64,000 bases of DNA, taken from the NCBI GenBank assembly GCA_900239685.1, contig OENT01000214.1, forward strand, positions 62,001-126,000, read 5' to 3'. Shown here one piece after another: positions 1-12,500 of this stretch (its first letter is position 1; the number at the start of each line of letters is the position of its first letter). Position numbers and translations under genes: made by a program. This stretch comes from Rotaria macrura (taxonomy: Eukaryota > Rotifera > Eurotatoria > Philodinida > Philodinidae). A model generated the notes under the pieces. That model worked only from the letters and a program-made list of their open reading frames with translations. It ran no database searches and was not told the origin of the DNA.

Positions 1-108
1 TGCAAATTCTAGTATTTGCAATTCAATTAGGTTCCTCGGTAAAATTTTAAGTGGCCGAGGTAATGCGTATGAAAATAAAGAAAATACGCTTAATTTACCC
101 AGCTGTCT

Positions 109-116
109 TATATAAA
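109..116 (+). promoter_or_regulatory. TATA-box-like motif upstream of the secreted-protein gene
   Basis: TATATAAA lies 43 bases before the ATG at 159. That spacing would allow a TATA-directed start about 25-30 bases downstream with a very short leader. In DNA this AT-rich such motifs also occur by chance, so this is positional inference only. Confidence 0.35.
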
Positions 117-158
117 CCTTTATTGTGTACTATTTAAATTGCACAGAACAATTGGAAA

Positions 159-815
159 ATGTTATTCTTTTCCACAATTCTCCTTCTCTATCTCTGTAGC
201 TCTCTGATTTCCACGTTAAACATAACTCAGTATGCATCTAATATTGTAGAAGTCAACAATGTGGGAGTGAAAGGGCGTATGAACATTCCTAATGTCATAT
301 TACATCACTCAGTCTATAAGCGCTATCAGGAATCATTAAATTACTACATCAGTACTGCTTCACAATCCTTTACAAAGATACCTGGCCTAACTTTTGTGGT
401 TCATCATACAAAACCAATGCTCTATCGCTTACATTTTGAGGGATTATGTACTGTATCGGCAGCGAATAGCAACGCCTTTACACGATTTTTGATCGATGGA
501 CGTATACTCGTTTCAAATTATCTTCTTCCAAATAATGATCAACGGCAGACGCTGGCTCCTGAGCTCGGCAGTAGCGGATTCGATATGGACCATCAAGGTG
601 GAGGCGTATTGTGGACTGGTGGTAGTCCAGGCATAGGAATGTCATGCCTAAAATCAGATGATGTTTATATGCGTGAAGGAACACATGTGGTAGAAGTTGC
701 AGGGCGTGTACCAGGTCCTTGGGTACTCCGTCTAATAGGCATAGAGTTTACGATCGACTTGACACAATATGATTCAGCTGCGAATGTTCAATTACAATTT
801 CCAATCATACGATAG
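159..815 (+). CDS. Secreted protein of unknown family (218 aa, single exon)
   Basis: One uninterrupted frame from ATG to TAG. The first 20 or so residues are a hydrophobic stretch (MLFFSTILLLYLCSSLIS) that looks like a signal peptide, so the product is probably secreted. The mature part is soluble, with few cysteines, a glycine-rich segment around residues 145-165 (DHQGGGVLWTGGSPG), and beta-rich alternation near the C-terminus (THVVEVAGRVPGPWVLRLIG). I do not recognise a named domain. A polyadenylation-like AATAAA sits at 856-861, about 40 bases after the stop. Lack of introns is unusual beside the other genes here, which could mean a retrocopy or a recently acquired gene; the sequence alone does not decide this. 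Confidence 0.7.
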   Translation: MLFFSTILLLYLCSSLISTLNITQYASNIVEVNNVGVKGRMNIPNVILHHSVYKRYQESLNYYISTASQSFTKIPGLTFVVHHTKPMLYRLHFEGLCTVSAANSNAFTRFLIDGRILVSNYLLPNNDQRQTLAPELGSSGFDMDHQGGGVLWTGGSPGIGMSCLKSDDVYMREGTHVVEVAGRVPGPWVLRLIGIEFTIDLTQYDSAANVQLQFPIIR

Positions 816-1700
816 AATTTGAAGAATTTTAATAATGATTGGAAATTTCTTATTAAATAAATTTCAATCCAGTTCGAAAGTAGAGAACATCGTTATGATT
901 TTAGCATACAGATAAATAGAAATAAGATGCCTGATTTTTCTGTTACCGGCGCGGAGCACACCTCTAGTTCTAACTTGAGAAAGCTGTTTCATTTCGGATC
1001 ACGTTGTTATCACAAGAACCAAGAGACACTTTCATTGATGATTAATTTTTGTGACGTATATAATATTCATAGAGTAGCCCTCGTTATGAAACTTTCCCTC
1101 TTGAGTATTGATTCATCCCCCAAGCACCCGTGTTGAAAGCGAAAAGTGAGCGCTCTTCTTTTTGACAAGACTATAGGATGCTTCTGTGAACTGCATTATC
1201 CATTTACAGGCGAAAGCGAATACGTTCTTCCCCGATTCAAATAGCTTCTCTTCGTCTTTTTCGCGGAAAGTTGATAGGTTTCTATAGTGCACTTCAGATA
1301 CTCTTTTCATTTGCATAGAAAAATCGAATTGAATTGAGAATTACACGCTTCGGTTAATTTTGAGAGTATTCTTCATCTAAACAAATGCAGAAATTCAATC
1401 TTCAGGTAAAACGACATCGCGTTGAGAAATATTCCCAACGATGCTGTGACCTTGTCGAAACTTTTATGACCAGTGAATATCCGGTGCACGATAAGATGCG
1501 ATCAATACTGTGCTATATTTTTCGCATGCTTCGATTTTTGCCAAATAAAAAGATCGGTCCCAACTGAATCCTTATTCTACACGAGCTGCAGTAATTTTTA
1601 ATCAGAATAGCCCTGATCAACCCTGGTTGTCATCTGATCTCTTATCAACAAACTATGAAATTAGATCAATGCTTTCATTTCTTAATGATTCATTTATAAT
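816..1700. other. Intergenic stretch without a supported gene
   Basis: Contains the AATAAA at 856-861 and several short open frames (927-1136, 1385-1567) with no recognisable domain, splice logic or codon bias. I see nothing else. Confidence 0.6.
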
Positions 1701-2168
1701 ATGATAGATGAAACAGTCGTCTTATTCCTTTTCTTGTGTCTTTTGCATTGTACGATTGTTCAAAATGTTCAGTTCGTTACAATTCAAACAGATTGCTTAA
1801 ATAGCTTTCTCAGTAAACTTCCAATAGGTAATTATAAGATGGCAATGCGTAACAAGAGGCGTACTTCTATCGGTCGATTCAACGAAACGGTGATTTTCGG
1901 TGTCGATCCCATAAATTTTTTAAGTTTGAACTCATTGTGCTGAATGAATTTTACAGCAACACGAAACGAAAAGGTTTTCACTTTACCGGGTGATGTTTCG
2001 ATAAATTTATTACCATTTCCAAGGATTAATACAGGAGAAAAAAGGTTCCGATTCTACAAACAATCTCACTATTCTATAATATTTCTAATCAATTATTCGA
2101 CAAAACGTTTTAACGTTACTTTAATTAAAATAGATAAAATCAAGGAATATGAGAGATACAAGATTTAA
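1701..2168 (+). CDS. Doubtful small ORF pair, first with a signal-peptide-like start
   Basis: ATG at 1701 opens an 80-residue frame whose first 20 residues are hydrophobic (ETVVLFLFLCLLHCTIV), like a signal peptide, ending at TGA 1941-1943. A second frame of 74 residues begins immediately after (ATG 1944). Neither resembles a family I know. They could be exons of a small secreted protein, since a possible donor GTAATT follows CCAATAG near 1828, a decayed gene, or chance. Confidence is low. Confidence 0.2.
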
Positions 2169-5100
2169 TGAACAAGCAAGCGAAGAACAATACTATAAGT
2201 AGGGCCACTGACAATATGAATACAATTCGTATTGGCATCTATCAGCAGTGCTAAGTATGGTAGACAAAGTGCAAGTGTGATGTGATATGAAGGGATCTAC
2301 AATAATAAGATATTAGAGAAGTTGTGTAAGGAAATAACTTTCAAGATCTTGAGATTTTTCAATCAATCGAAATTTCAATCAGAAGAGATTTTCATAGTTT
2401 CAGCTTTTGAAAAGCTACGCATATGATGTAGAAGATTCTGATGTCTAAGTTTGTATGTCACATTTTTCTTGTGTACTTGTCTTGTAACATCGATAGTCCG
2501 TTATGTTAGACCGGTTGAAAATACTCGAATAATGATGGAAAATTCCGGAAATAGATAAGAATTAAAATCATTTGAAAACTTAAAGCTACGAAAATCTCTT
2601 CTGATTTAAATTTCAATTGATTACAAATCTCAAGATTATGAAAGTAATTTTCTCACACAATCCTAAATTATGAGTAAAACGCATAAAAATAAAAATGATA
2701 TTCAAACAAAGCGAAATAAAAACATCGAAACTAATATGTTTTCTCTCTCGTTGTTTTGAATTAGTTCGTTTTGAATTCATGCATTGCCCTATTGATACAC
2801 TGTAATGTTATACTTATATTTATCATTCACGTCTCGATTTACATCAAGCTTTAGTTAAAAATCTGAATTCGCATTCAAAACTGTTATATTAGTATTTCGT
2901 GACATATTATATTATTAAGACATTAAGTTCACCATCAATTTATGCAGTTAACGTGATTTTTTTAAGCATGAAACACAACGTAAACATGAACAATACATTT
3001 TCTTGATTACTCAATTACGATTTTCGTCATGGGCAATTTTTTTACTCACATTTTAAAATTATAATATTCTGTAATCGTAGATATCATAAATTCTTCAAGA
3101 TTAAGAATACTTGCATTCTTGTTAAGAGGCACGAGAGCTAAAAATATCTCAAGATTAGAAATGAACAGGTTTCCAACCTTCGTCTTCTTTTTTCTCTACT
3201 CGGAGCATCACCCGTGGTAGTTTTTATAGTAGAATCAATTCATAGGCATAAGTTTTAAATTAAATATTTGAATATCTTCATCTTTTTCTTTTCTTTGCCC
3301 TTCCAGCAGTTGTGAACTGTTTTTTTTTTAATTCTTTTTCACAAACAATAAAAGCTTAATATATATGCCACTTTGATCAAGAAATAGAATATTTCTAATG
3401 AAACTACTTATAATAATTGTCCATGATACATAAGGTCGAAGGAATAGTGCCATGAGCGATTCGATACACGCTGCTCGAGTAAATGAATTGTTTTTTTAAC
3501 ACAATGAAAAAATGCCTTGAACTAATTTTGTTTAAATTCACAATAGATGTTTATTTATATACGGATTAGTAAGCGGTTTTTTGAAAATAAAATAAAATCG
3601 AAATCATACGCAACACACTTGCTGGCAAACTGTCAGTATTTTTTTTCATAGGAAAACAATCCATTCATTTTTGAGATAAAGTTAAATCAATTAAAATATG
3701 TGTTTCAATCAAAATATGATTTTTTCTGCTGTCAAATCCTCGGGTGACTGATAAGGATTAATAGAGGTACGCACATTGTCGGTATACTGATAAATAGCAA
3801 TGAAGATTCCAAGGGCAGACTTAATCTAACCAGTTCAATCAGTTTCCATTGAAGTAAATTGAATAGAAAAAAACATAAATTGTTAATGACCTATTGTCTA
3901 TATGGCATGTTTCCTGTAATAACTAGTTCAATCATTCGTTGACATCGTATATCATGATTTTTTGAAAATTCTTTATTAGATTTTTTTCTGATATTTAATG
4001 CTTCCTAATGAAACTATAGAAGAGTTGATGTTAATCATATTTTACAAAAAAGGTAGAATTAATCTTTTAGTAGGTTTTTTCTCTTTGAATAGATGATAAC
4101 AATTTTTGTTGATATAATTCTGCTAGAGAAAGTTTTATTTAAAACGATTTAGATTGTTATTACAATACACATTCGTCTATTTATGTTTTGTCAGTAGCAA
4201 AAATATTGCTGAATGAATTTGTTTTCATCAACAATTATAGTTGAATTCAATGAAGCCTTTGTTACTCAGTGTTAAAAATAACCAACAAAAGAAACGAAGA
4301 TCAACTAAAAATAAATATTTAATATTTACATACCAAAACGAGGTGAACTTGCAAGATCATAAGATCAATTTTCATTCGTTGCTCATGAAGCTCTATGTTA
4401 ATTAAAAACTCGATTAATTTTAGCAAGATTAAATATTTTAAGGCGGATTAAAATATTGTTTTTCATAGTACGCTGGCGTTCTCCCTCCATATTAATAACA
4501 AATACATAATTAAGCATACGAACGAACAATACCAAAATATTTCTTCGTCATTTATTTTTACCATATGATAATTATAAAGGATAAAGCAAGAATTGGAACG
4601 GCAACAAAAGAAAATCCTCAGCCAATGACTTTAGACAGACAAGAATGATCATATGAAATAGTTTAGTTTGATATTGTACAAACTATAACTATAGCTAAGC
4701 ACCATATTGATATTTTTTTCAAATATTTGAGACTAAGAGTATGTACAAATTTTGTTTCATGATAAAATGATCTATGCTATGATCAATTTTCTTCAGTATC
4801 TATGACAATACATTCGTTCATCTCTACACTACTCCTTTTTTTTCCTATGGAATCAACAAATTTCTCATTCATGACAAAAAGAAGCGTGCTGAATAAAGTC
4901 AAACGAATTGAAATTTTTTGAATTTTAACTTGAAGCAAACAAAGTCATATATGACAGCATCACCTAAAATTATAATTTATGCAATATTTAATAGTAAAGG
5001 GAAAATCAGAAAACGAAACATCAATAAGAAAAATTGACATTCCAATATTGATATTTAATAATTATAGCGAGAAAATAGTTCAATAAAAAATGATTGTAAA

Positions 5101-5495
5101 CGAATTATGAAGATCAATCATCTTCATCGACATTGAAAATATTTTGTTGTTCGAACAATGAAAAGAAAAAAACCTATATAACTATGACAAAATAAATCGT
5201 TCCGTTTTTTTTCTGCTTTATTTTGTTCACTTGATAAATATTTTTCAAGTGAATGAAAGTACGTCTCAATTGACAAAGGCAATTTATATTCATTGCTTTT
5301 CTTTTTCTCTGTTTTTTTTTCATTCTTTTGATTTCTTTCCATTTATTTTTCAAGAGAGAAATAGAGAAGAAAAAAGAAAAACGTTAAACATTGAATGTAC
5401 GAAGTCATATAATTAAAACACAATAAAACTATAGACACACTTTTCTACTTTTAAAGTAACATCGATCATTAGAAAACAACCAAATAACATTTTCA
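2169..5495. other. Long non-coding stretch
   Basis: About 3.3 kb with no coding segment I can support. Short frames at 5124-5342 and 5231-5416 overlap on opposite strands within A/T-rich DNA and are not credible. The notable content is the inverted repeat at 2321-2661, listed separately. Confidence 0.6.
2321..2661. repeat. Imperfect inverted repeat (arms about 91 bp, spacer about 158 bp)
   Basis: The left arm at 2321-2412 and the reverse complement of 2571-2661 align along their whole length: both read TTGTGT, then ATCTTGAGATTT, then ATCAGAAGAGATTTTC in the same order and spacing. Divergence is roughly 20%. A transcript across it could fold into a long hairpin. It has the form of an old foldback/MITE-type element. 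I did not find a clear target duplication. Confidence 0.7.
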
Positions 5496-6331
5496 ATGAG
5501 TATAAATGCAGGATATTTTCCTCCTTATGGTGGTCGTCGTAAACAAACTACAGGGGCATATCAACTATCATTGCATAATCAACCAAATAGTTTTCTAACA
5601 GCATTGCAAAGTGCACGTTCATCGATTGAAAGTACGAATGGTATTTATGAATCATTTTTACCATTGATAGCAACTACGACTGGTAACAACGATCCGCATA
5701 AGCCTCATCTTCGAAATGACTTTGCTAATAATCATTTATACATTGCTAAGCGTAAATTGGCACGAGTTTTTCTTGGACAACCAACGCGAAATTTACAATC
5801 AACAAGTGATCTCGTTCATTTATTTGATCAACAAAAACCGAAAAGAAAAAATCGAAATGTAAATAAAAGTCAACGACAGGTGAAATTCTTCTTTCTTATC
5901 AGTTTCGAATGATTAACTTAAAAAAACGTTTCATTTTCATATAGGAAGACAAAAGTTCATCCGTAGATCAAGACGCTCATTTATCTGTTGTTGATCTTAT
6001 TATGAGACCTCCATTGCCATCGACGCAAACTCGTGATCCATCGTCATTAGCATCACGCTATCGTCGTGCTCAACAAAATCAATATTCTGCTAGAATTCAT
6101 CGTTCATCCATTGATGCGATACATTCATCAACTAAAAATCATCTTCCATCGGCAACGAATCATACATTAATGGATGATAATGACTTTGATGAATCAGTGG
6201 AAAATGACAATGTGTCGGATACTATAACTTCAGCAGCGAATCCTTTTGATTCATCACTTTTATGTGTTAAATCAATTGTTTTGTCAGCTGGACCATATCA
6301 TTCAAATCATCATCTGCTGCAACATCGTTGA
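5496..6331 (+). CDS. Two-exon protein of unknown function, probably disordered
   Basis: Exon 1 is 5496-5879 (128 codons, phase 0), the intron is 5880-5944 (65 bp, CAG|GTGAAA ... ATAG|G), and exon 2 is 5945-6331. Joining them gives about 256 residues. The product is rich in Ser, Asn, Gln, His and Arg. It has a basic stretch (KPKRKNRNVNKSQRQ) at the end of exon 1, an acidic patch (DDNDFDESVENDN) in exon 2, no signal peptide and no membrane segment. I recognise no domain; it looks largely disordered. The stop lies only 225 bases before the start of the Trx-NDK-PLAT gene on the same strand, but there is no in-frame link between them. Confidence 0.7.
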
Positions 6332-6556
6332 TTTTAATCTTTTTTTTTCACATTTTGAAAAGACATTACATCAACCGTATGCTTTTCTTTGATGTTTGAA
6401 AAATATTTTGGCCTGTTTCATGAAAGATGATATATTTGACATTGATCGAAAACTCGTAGAATCGATTCTATTGATTATTTAAAGTTCAATATAAGAAAAT
6501 TGTTTCTGCAAAACCTATTCCTATTTAGCGCTAAAATAAAATTCATTAATTCTCGA

Positions 6557-9500
6557 ATGAAATCAAAGAAAAAAGCTGAAATACGAGATATACAAACGAA
6601 AGAAGAATGGGATCTAATGTTGAACAAAGAAGGCTTAAAATAAGTGTTTGCTTTTACTAATTGTTTCAAATTTACGCATAAAAATATTCACAATTCAATT
6701 ATTTTTGCATTTATATTTTACAGTAATTGATGTATATCAAGAATGGACTGGTTCAACCATGGTTTTAGAAGATATTTTTCTTAAAATTAAACGTACTTTA
6801 ATACAAGCTGAATATTTAACATTCTATTCAGTCAATTGTGAAACTATTGAATCACTCAAACGTTATCGTGGTTACTGCGAACCATTATTACTCTTTTTCG
6901 GAGTAATTCTTTCTTTTTTCGTTAAACAATTCTATGCCTATACTATTTTGATGAATAACATGTTTTAGAGTAATGTTATGGTACATATAGAATGTCATAT
7001 GAATGCACCACAAATAGAAAAATCTATTGAAGAAGAACTTGATAAGGAATTACGAGTGATTAAAGAAAATCGAAAACGAGAACCTGTAAATAAATAAATA
7101 AATAAATATATATATATATATATGTATATAATTGATATAATTATAGATCGATGATTCGTTGTTAATGAAATATGTAGAAAACAGTGGTACTCAACAAATG
7201 ATTGGTATCAACAATAGAGAATCATTTCCATTGGAACCTATATGTGATATTAATTTAATAGTGTTGAGAAAGAATTTCTATTCAATTTTCAATGTATTTA
7301 GTGTATAAAGATGAATCATCAAGTTTACAAAGTTTACTGATGAAAACAGCACAAAAAATTGATCAAGACTATTGGCTTAATGCGGGTGAATTTTTACATT
7401 GGAATTTTCTAAAGAGACTAAGTTGAAGTGTTTCGATTATGGTTTCGATCAAGTTAAATCCAACAGTGTGTGATCAGAGAATCAACATACGATTTCAAAT
7501 TTATTATTTTTCTCAAAAGCCCATTTTTGACAAATCTAGTCCCTTTCAACTATCAAAGGAAATCTTTGTGTTGCCATTCTATCACATTTTTTAATAGTTC
7601 GATTGTGTTAAACATGCTGGTCAAAAAAAAACAGAATCAATTTTCTTTTCAACAGTACTCAGACAAAAATACGACTTGAAGCACTTATGCTGTTTTAGAC
7701 CTGAAAGTTAATTGAAATTTGATATGGATTCGTTTGACATCGACGTCTAAGGAGATTTCTTATAATTTAGAAACGTTCTCTATCGATAAATGTTGAGTAC
7801 TTGTTTTTGATTTTAATGTTGATCTCTCATATACTATAGAAATATACAGACGAATGTAAATCCGACATAACTGTCTTCTACTGTTGACTATCGTCAATGA
7901 TTGACAATCAGGATTTTTACGAACTATCGCTCCTGGAACACACGAAAACGAATGACGCTCATCAATACTGCACTCATGATGAACTTAAAAAGAAAGCAAC
8001 ACAACACAACAAATAACCGATATCCGAATTCTCGATTTAAATTCATTGTCGTTAAGTTGCACCCTATCTGATAAATAATGAAGCCTTTGTGAAAAAACCG
8101 TGCTATATAGGCAATTTGAACTATATTCATCCGCTTTCTCCACAAATATTGTTTGTGGTAAGCATTTCTAGTAAGAGATTTCTCGAGCAGAAACATCAAA
8201 ACTAGGAAAAGTCTTAACCTAAGATTTGATAAATGAAGTAATGTACATCAATGTTGAGAAATTTATTCTTAATGATATGTGTGTGACCATGGTGTTATGA
8301 TTTTTATGAAGGTCATTTTTCATATAGAATCGAAAAGAAAAAAGTCGGGAATGATAATAAAATCGAGAAAACTATATTATAAAGATGATTACCAATGGGC
8401 ATAAGTCGATTGTGTACTTCTTCTGATGATTTCACGTATGAATTATATTTGAAATAAAAATTTGTTGCATCGAACAATGGTCAGAAATAGAACCTATTAT
8501 TTATCACTGTATGTAGTGATAATCGAAAAATGGTACTGTTTCATTGAAAGAAAAAACAACGACAAAATTCAGCAGAGCAATATGATTCAATCGAATATTA
8601 TTGTTAGTAATTAGGAGTACATAGGAGATTTCGAGAGCAAAGAAAATCGTTTGAAATCCTCTGATAGATGAACAAATTATCTATTGAATATGATTATGAT
8701 TGAGTAATTTGAATACGATTTCAGTGAACTTTCAAAATTAACTCAAAAGTCTCCCTTATTGATTGATGCTTTCTGAAAAAAAAGGTTGAATATTTCTAAT
8801 ATGTACAAATCTTAATTGGTTTACAATTAAGATTTGCTTTGAAACAACGATGAAAGATTTCGAAAGCTGCACGTCGGAAAAATTGACTTGTGGAAAAATA
8901 CAGAAAACAACTTATAAAGAATTAATCAGAATTTCATGCTGATTCTTACACTTATAAACTTAAGTTAAGATTATCATTTTTTGTATTTCTATATTTAGAA
9001 CCATACAAACTAGAAGTTACACTTTTTGTTATTAAACCTGATCTGGTTGCTAATGGAAAAAAAGATGAAATTTTTGAATATGTAAATACAATCAATATAG
9101 TATCAATTAATCATATAGAGAATAAGTTTCTAGTTACTTAGCAAAGGATTTACTATTCATCTAAATGATGATAAATTATTAAATGATGAAAATATGATGA
9201 AAATTTTCAAACCAGTATATTCATTAATGGGATTTTGTTTTAAGATAAGAAATTCTTTTTCGCATAGAATTCATCTGTAATCGATGAATTCATGCGATTT
9301 ATGTCTAGTGGTCCAAGTACCTATGCAATCTTATCGAAAGGTCATACAGGACGATCAACATCGGATGATCTTCGTTACATCATTGGATTGAATGATCCAG
9401 ATTTAGCTAAAGAAGATAATCATAAATGTCTAACTGCAATTTATGGAACTGATACTATCTTGAATGGTTTTTATTCAAGTCTTACAAATGATGAAGCATT

Positions 9501-12500
9501 AAAGTCTTGCCTTTGAATACTATACATCATTGATTTATACTGATCTGTATATTTATGATTGTATAGAGAGATTCAAATTGTTTTTCCAGAATTTCGACAA
9601 CCTCAAATTCAAGGAAAATCTATGGATGACTATGTTCATAAAACAGCAACATTATGTATTCTTGGACCTGCACATGTACGATCGAAGAAAAGTAAGTGAA
9701 GAAGAATCTTTATATGATAGGATTACATGAGTTTTCTTTTCCATTGAATAAAGGAAACGAATAAGAAATAGTGAATTATTCATTTTTAATATGAAACCAG
9801 AAACATTACATAGAAATATTTTAAGTAGTTTCTTTTTGCTAATCGGTACTATATTTTATCGTTTCATCGTATAGTTTATTTATTTAAGAATGTTTGCTTC
9901 CATGTTGAACCAAGATAGTCAAAAATATGAATTTATAACTGTCTACTTGCATGCTCTCGTTTAAAATAAATACAATCCAAACTATTTCATACAACTAAAG
10001 ATTTTAATAGGAAGATCTTTCCAAATCAGTGAAATTTTTTGCATGTTTAAGTGTTTCATGACAGTAAAAGAAATATGAAGACACGATGATAGATTGGCTT
10101 TTTTCTTATCATGTGTTTATATCGATGACAAAAAACACTTCGTATTATTAGGCATGCATCATGACTGAAACATATCAAATTAGGACTATTTCACTTCGTG
10201 TCTAAAGTAAAACAAAAAATATACTATAAGGAGTAACTAAAGTGGGGGTATTATTGATCGAGTCTGTTATAGCCGACAAAATTCAACAGACATAAAATTA
10301 TTCTACTGAATCTTTGTTTCGTTATGCTTTTACTTTTTTAGTTGTACAGTTTTAGATCGTAAGGAATGATATCTTGATGGAAACATTAAGGCTATTCTAT
10401 GAAAAATGTTATCGTGTTTTTGTAATTTATAATTCAGATGGAATAAAATAAATATTATTTCGAATTAGACTTCAAAGCGAATCATATTTTCATGTGGACG
10501 ACATGAGAAATAGTAGTCTTTTATATTTTGAATGAAAGAAGTTCAAAAGCTATTGTTACTCGTTCAATTAAAAAACCGAAATCATAATCACTGATTTTAT
10601 GGACAATATAGTAGAATTATAAATGAAGATGATTTCTATGATTTAGATAACATCATTCAAGCAATAAAAAAGGCTGGTTTCGAAGTACGCTACGAGAAAA
10701 CATACAAATTTCGACCGGATGAAGTTGAATCATTGTACATAAAACATCGTAATGATGCTTTTTTCAAAATATTAGTTGAAGTCTATACAGAGTAAGCATA
10801 ACATGTGATGGTCAATACATATCCATTAGTTACCATGTATTTTAAATAGTGGTCCTAGCGTGCTACTCTATGTAGCCAAGGAAAATTGTGTAGCCGATTT
10901 TTGTGAGTTTCTTGGTCCATTTCTACGTGAAGAATTTCATCTAATGCCTGGAACGTATGTTTTTCTTAACTCTGTAGAGTTACAAATCAATTAAAATTAT
11001 TCTATTAAATAGACTTCGACATGATTTTGACGATACAACAGTACCTGTGGTAAAGAAAACATTTCGTTTTTTCCATATCGTACTAATAACATAGTCGAAA
11101 ACAGACAATGATACACGGTTCTGAAAGTATTATTGCTGCAAGAAATGAACTTGGACAATATTTTCCATATCAACACACACTTACAATTATAAAACCAGGT
11201 TTAAATCAAAGTCAAAAAAGTATTGAAAATTCTCCTGCAATGAGATGAGTGTAAAATCAGTCAAATTTAGATGATATTTTTAAACGATTAAATTTGAATG
11301 GTTTTACAATTATGATTAAAGAAACACGACATTTAACAAAAGATATTCTTACACAATTCTATCTTCGACATCAAGGACTACCTTGGTTTAATGATTTTAT
11401 TCAATATATGAGCAGGTGCGATGATTTATTGACTTCTTGTTTATTTTATGGTCTTCTATATTAAAGCGATGTTTGTGAAGTAATTATTCTGGCACGAGAA
11501 GATGCTGGTAAGCAAACAAACTAGTGATTTTGAGGTTTCTTCAAGGTGATTGTCGTTTAACATGATTCCTATTGATATGAATAGTTCAATTTATCCTTAT
11601 CACAATCTATACAACAGATCGTTGAAGCAACATCTTCGTAATCAAATCAGGGATACAGTGTTAGATGTGAACTCTCCTTTAAATTCACAGTTAAAATTAA
11701 GCAACAAACGATGACTAACGTCTCTCTTGTTTCTATCCATAAGAAAACTATCTGCTCACTAATGAAGAACAAAAACGATGATTTCTAATGAGACTTATCA
11801 TTTTAATTGTAAGATAGAGATAAAACTAGATTTTATTAGTATATGTCGATCGTACTCTTTCTTACGATTGAATTAAACAAATCGTTCGTATGTCAATACA
11901 CTATAAATGTAAATGATAAAATTCCTTAATTACACCGTATCCAGAAAAAAGGACAGAGAGCACAAATCATCAAAACATCGGTAGAGAAAAATTGTGAAAG
12001 ATGAGATATAACATACCGTCTCTTAACATCTATCGCATTGATGCAATCGATTTTCTTACTAAAATGAGCTCATTTAACATTCTTTCAAAAGACAAACCTA
12101 TTGAAATTCTTTGACACACTTTTTCTATCAACCGATCTTGTAAATCAGTTATTTGTAACAGAAATCATTTTTTTGTCGGCTACAAAAAGAATAGATTCTC
12201 ATACTCTGTTGCCCAGAGAGAAGTTAAGTCAATTTCAAATGTGTCTGCGTGAGTCACAACGTACGGTTTGTAGACATTAATGCCTTTTAAGTATGAGTCA
12301 TAAGTATCAGAAGTTAGATTTTTTCAATTTATAGTTCAAGCTTTACGAGAAATAATGGGTCCTGTCGATCCTGTACGTGCCAAGACCGATGCAATAGAAT
12401 CGTAAATACATACTACTTTGATGTCTAAATCAGAATTGTCTACTTATTGAAGAATTCGAGCAATCTATGGTTTGGATATAATGCGCAATGGTATGCATGC

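Noticed and set aside
5124..5416. Opposite-strand frames rich in Lys/Glu and Phe/Ser
   Set aside because: Low-complexity A/T tracts read on both strands; no gene evidence.
9490..9600. Apparent frameshift in the first NDK domain after ALK
   Set aside because: Resolved by an intron 9504-9566 (donor GTCTTG, acceptor TATAG) that restores the expected EIQIVFPEF end of the NDK fold; no frameshift needed.
10600..10630. Apparent phase mismatch at the start of the second NDK exon
   Set aside because: Using acceptor ATGAAG|AT at 10628 instead of the two upstream AGs gives the right phase and a sensible protein.
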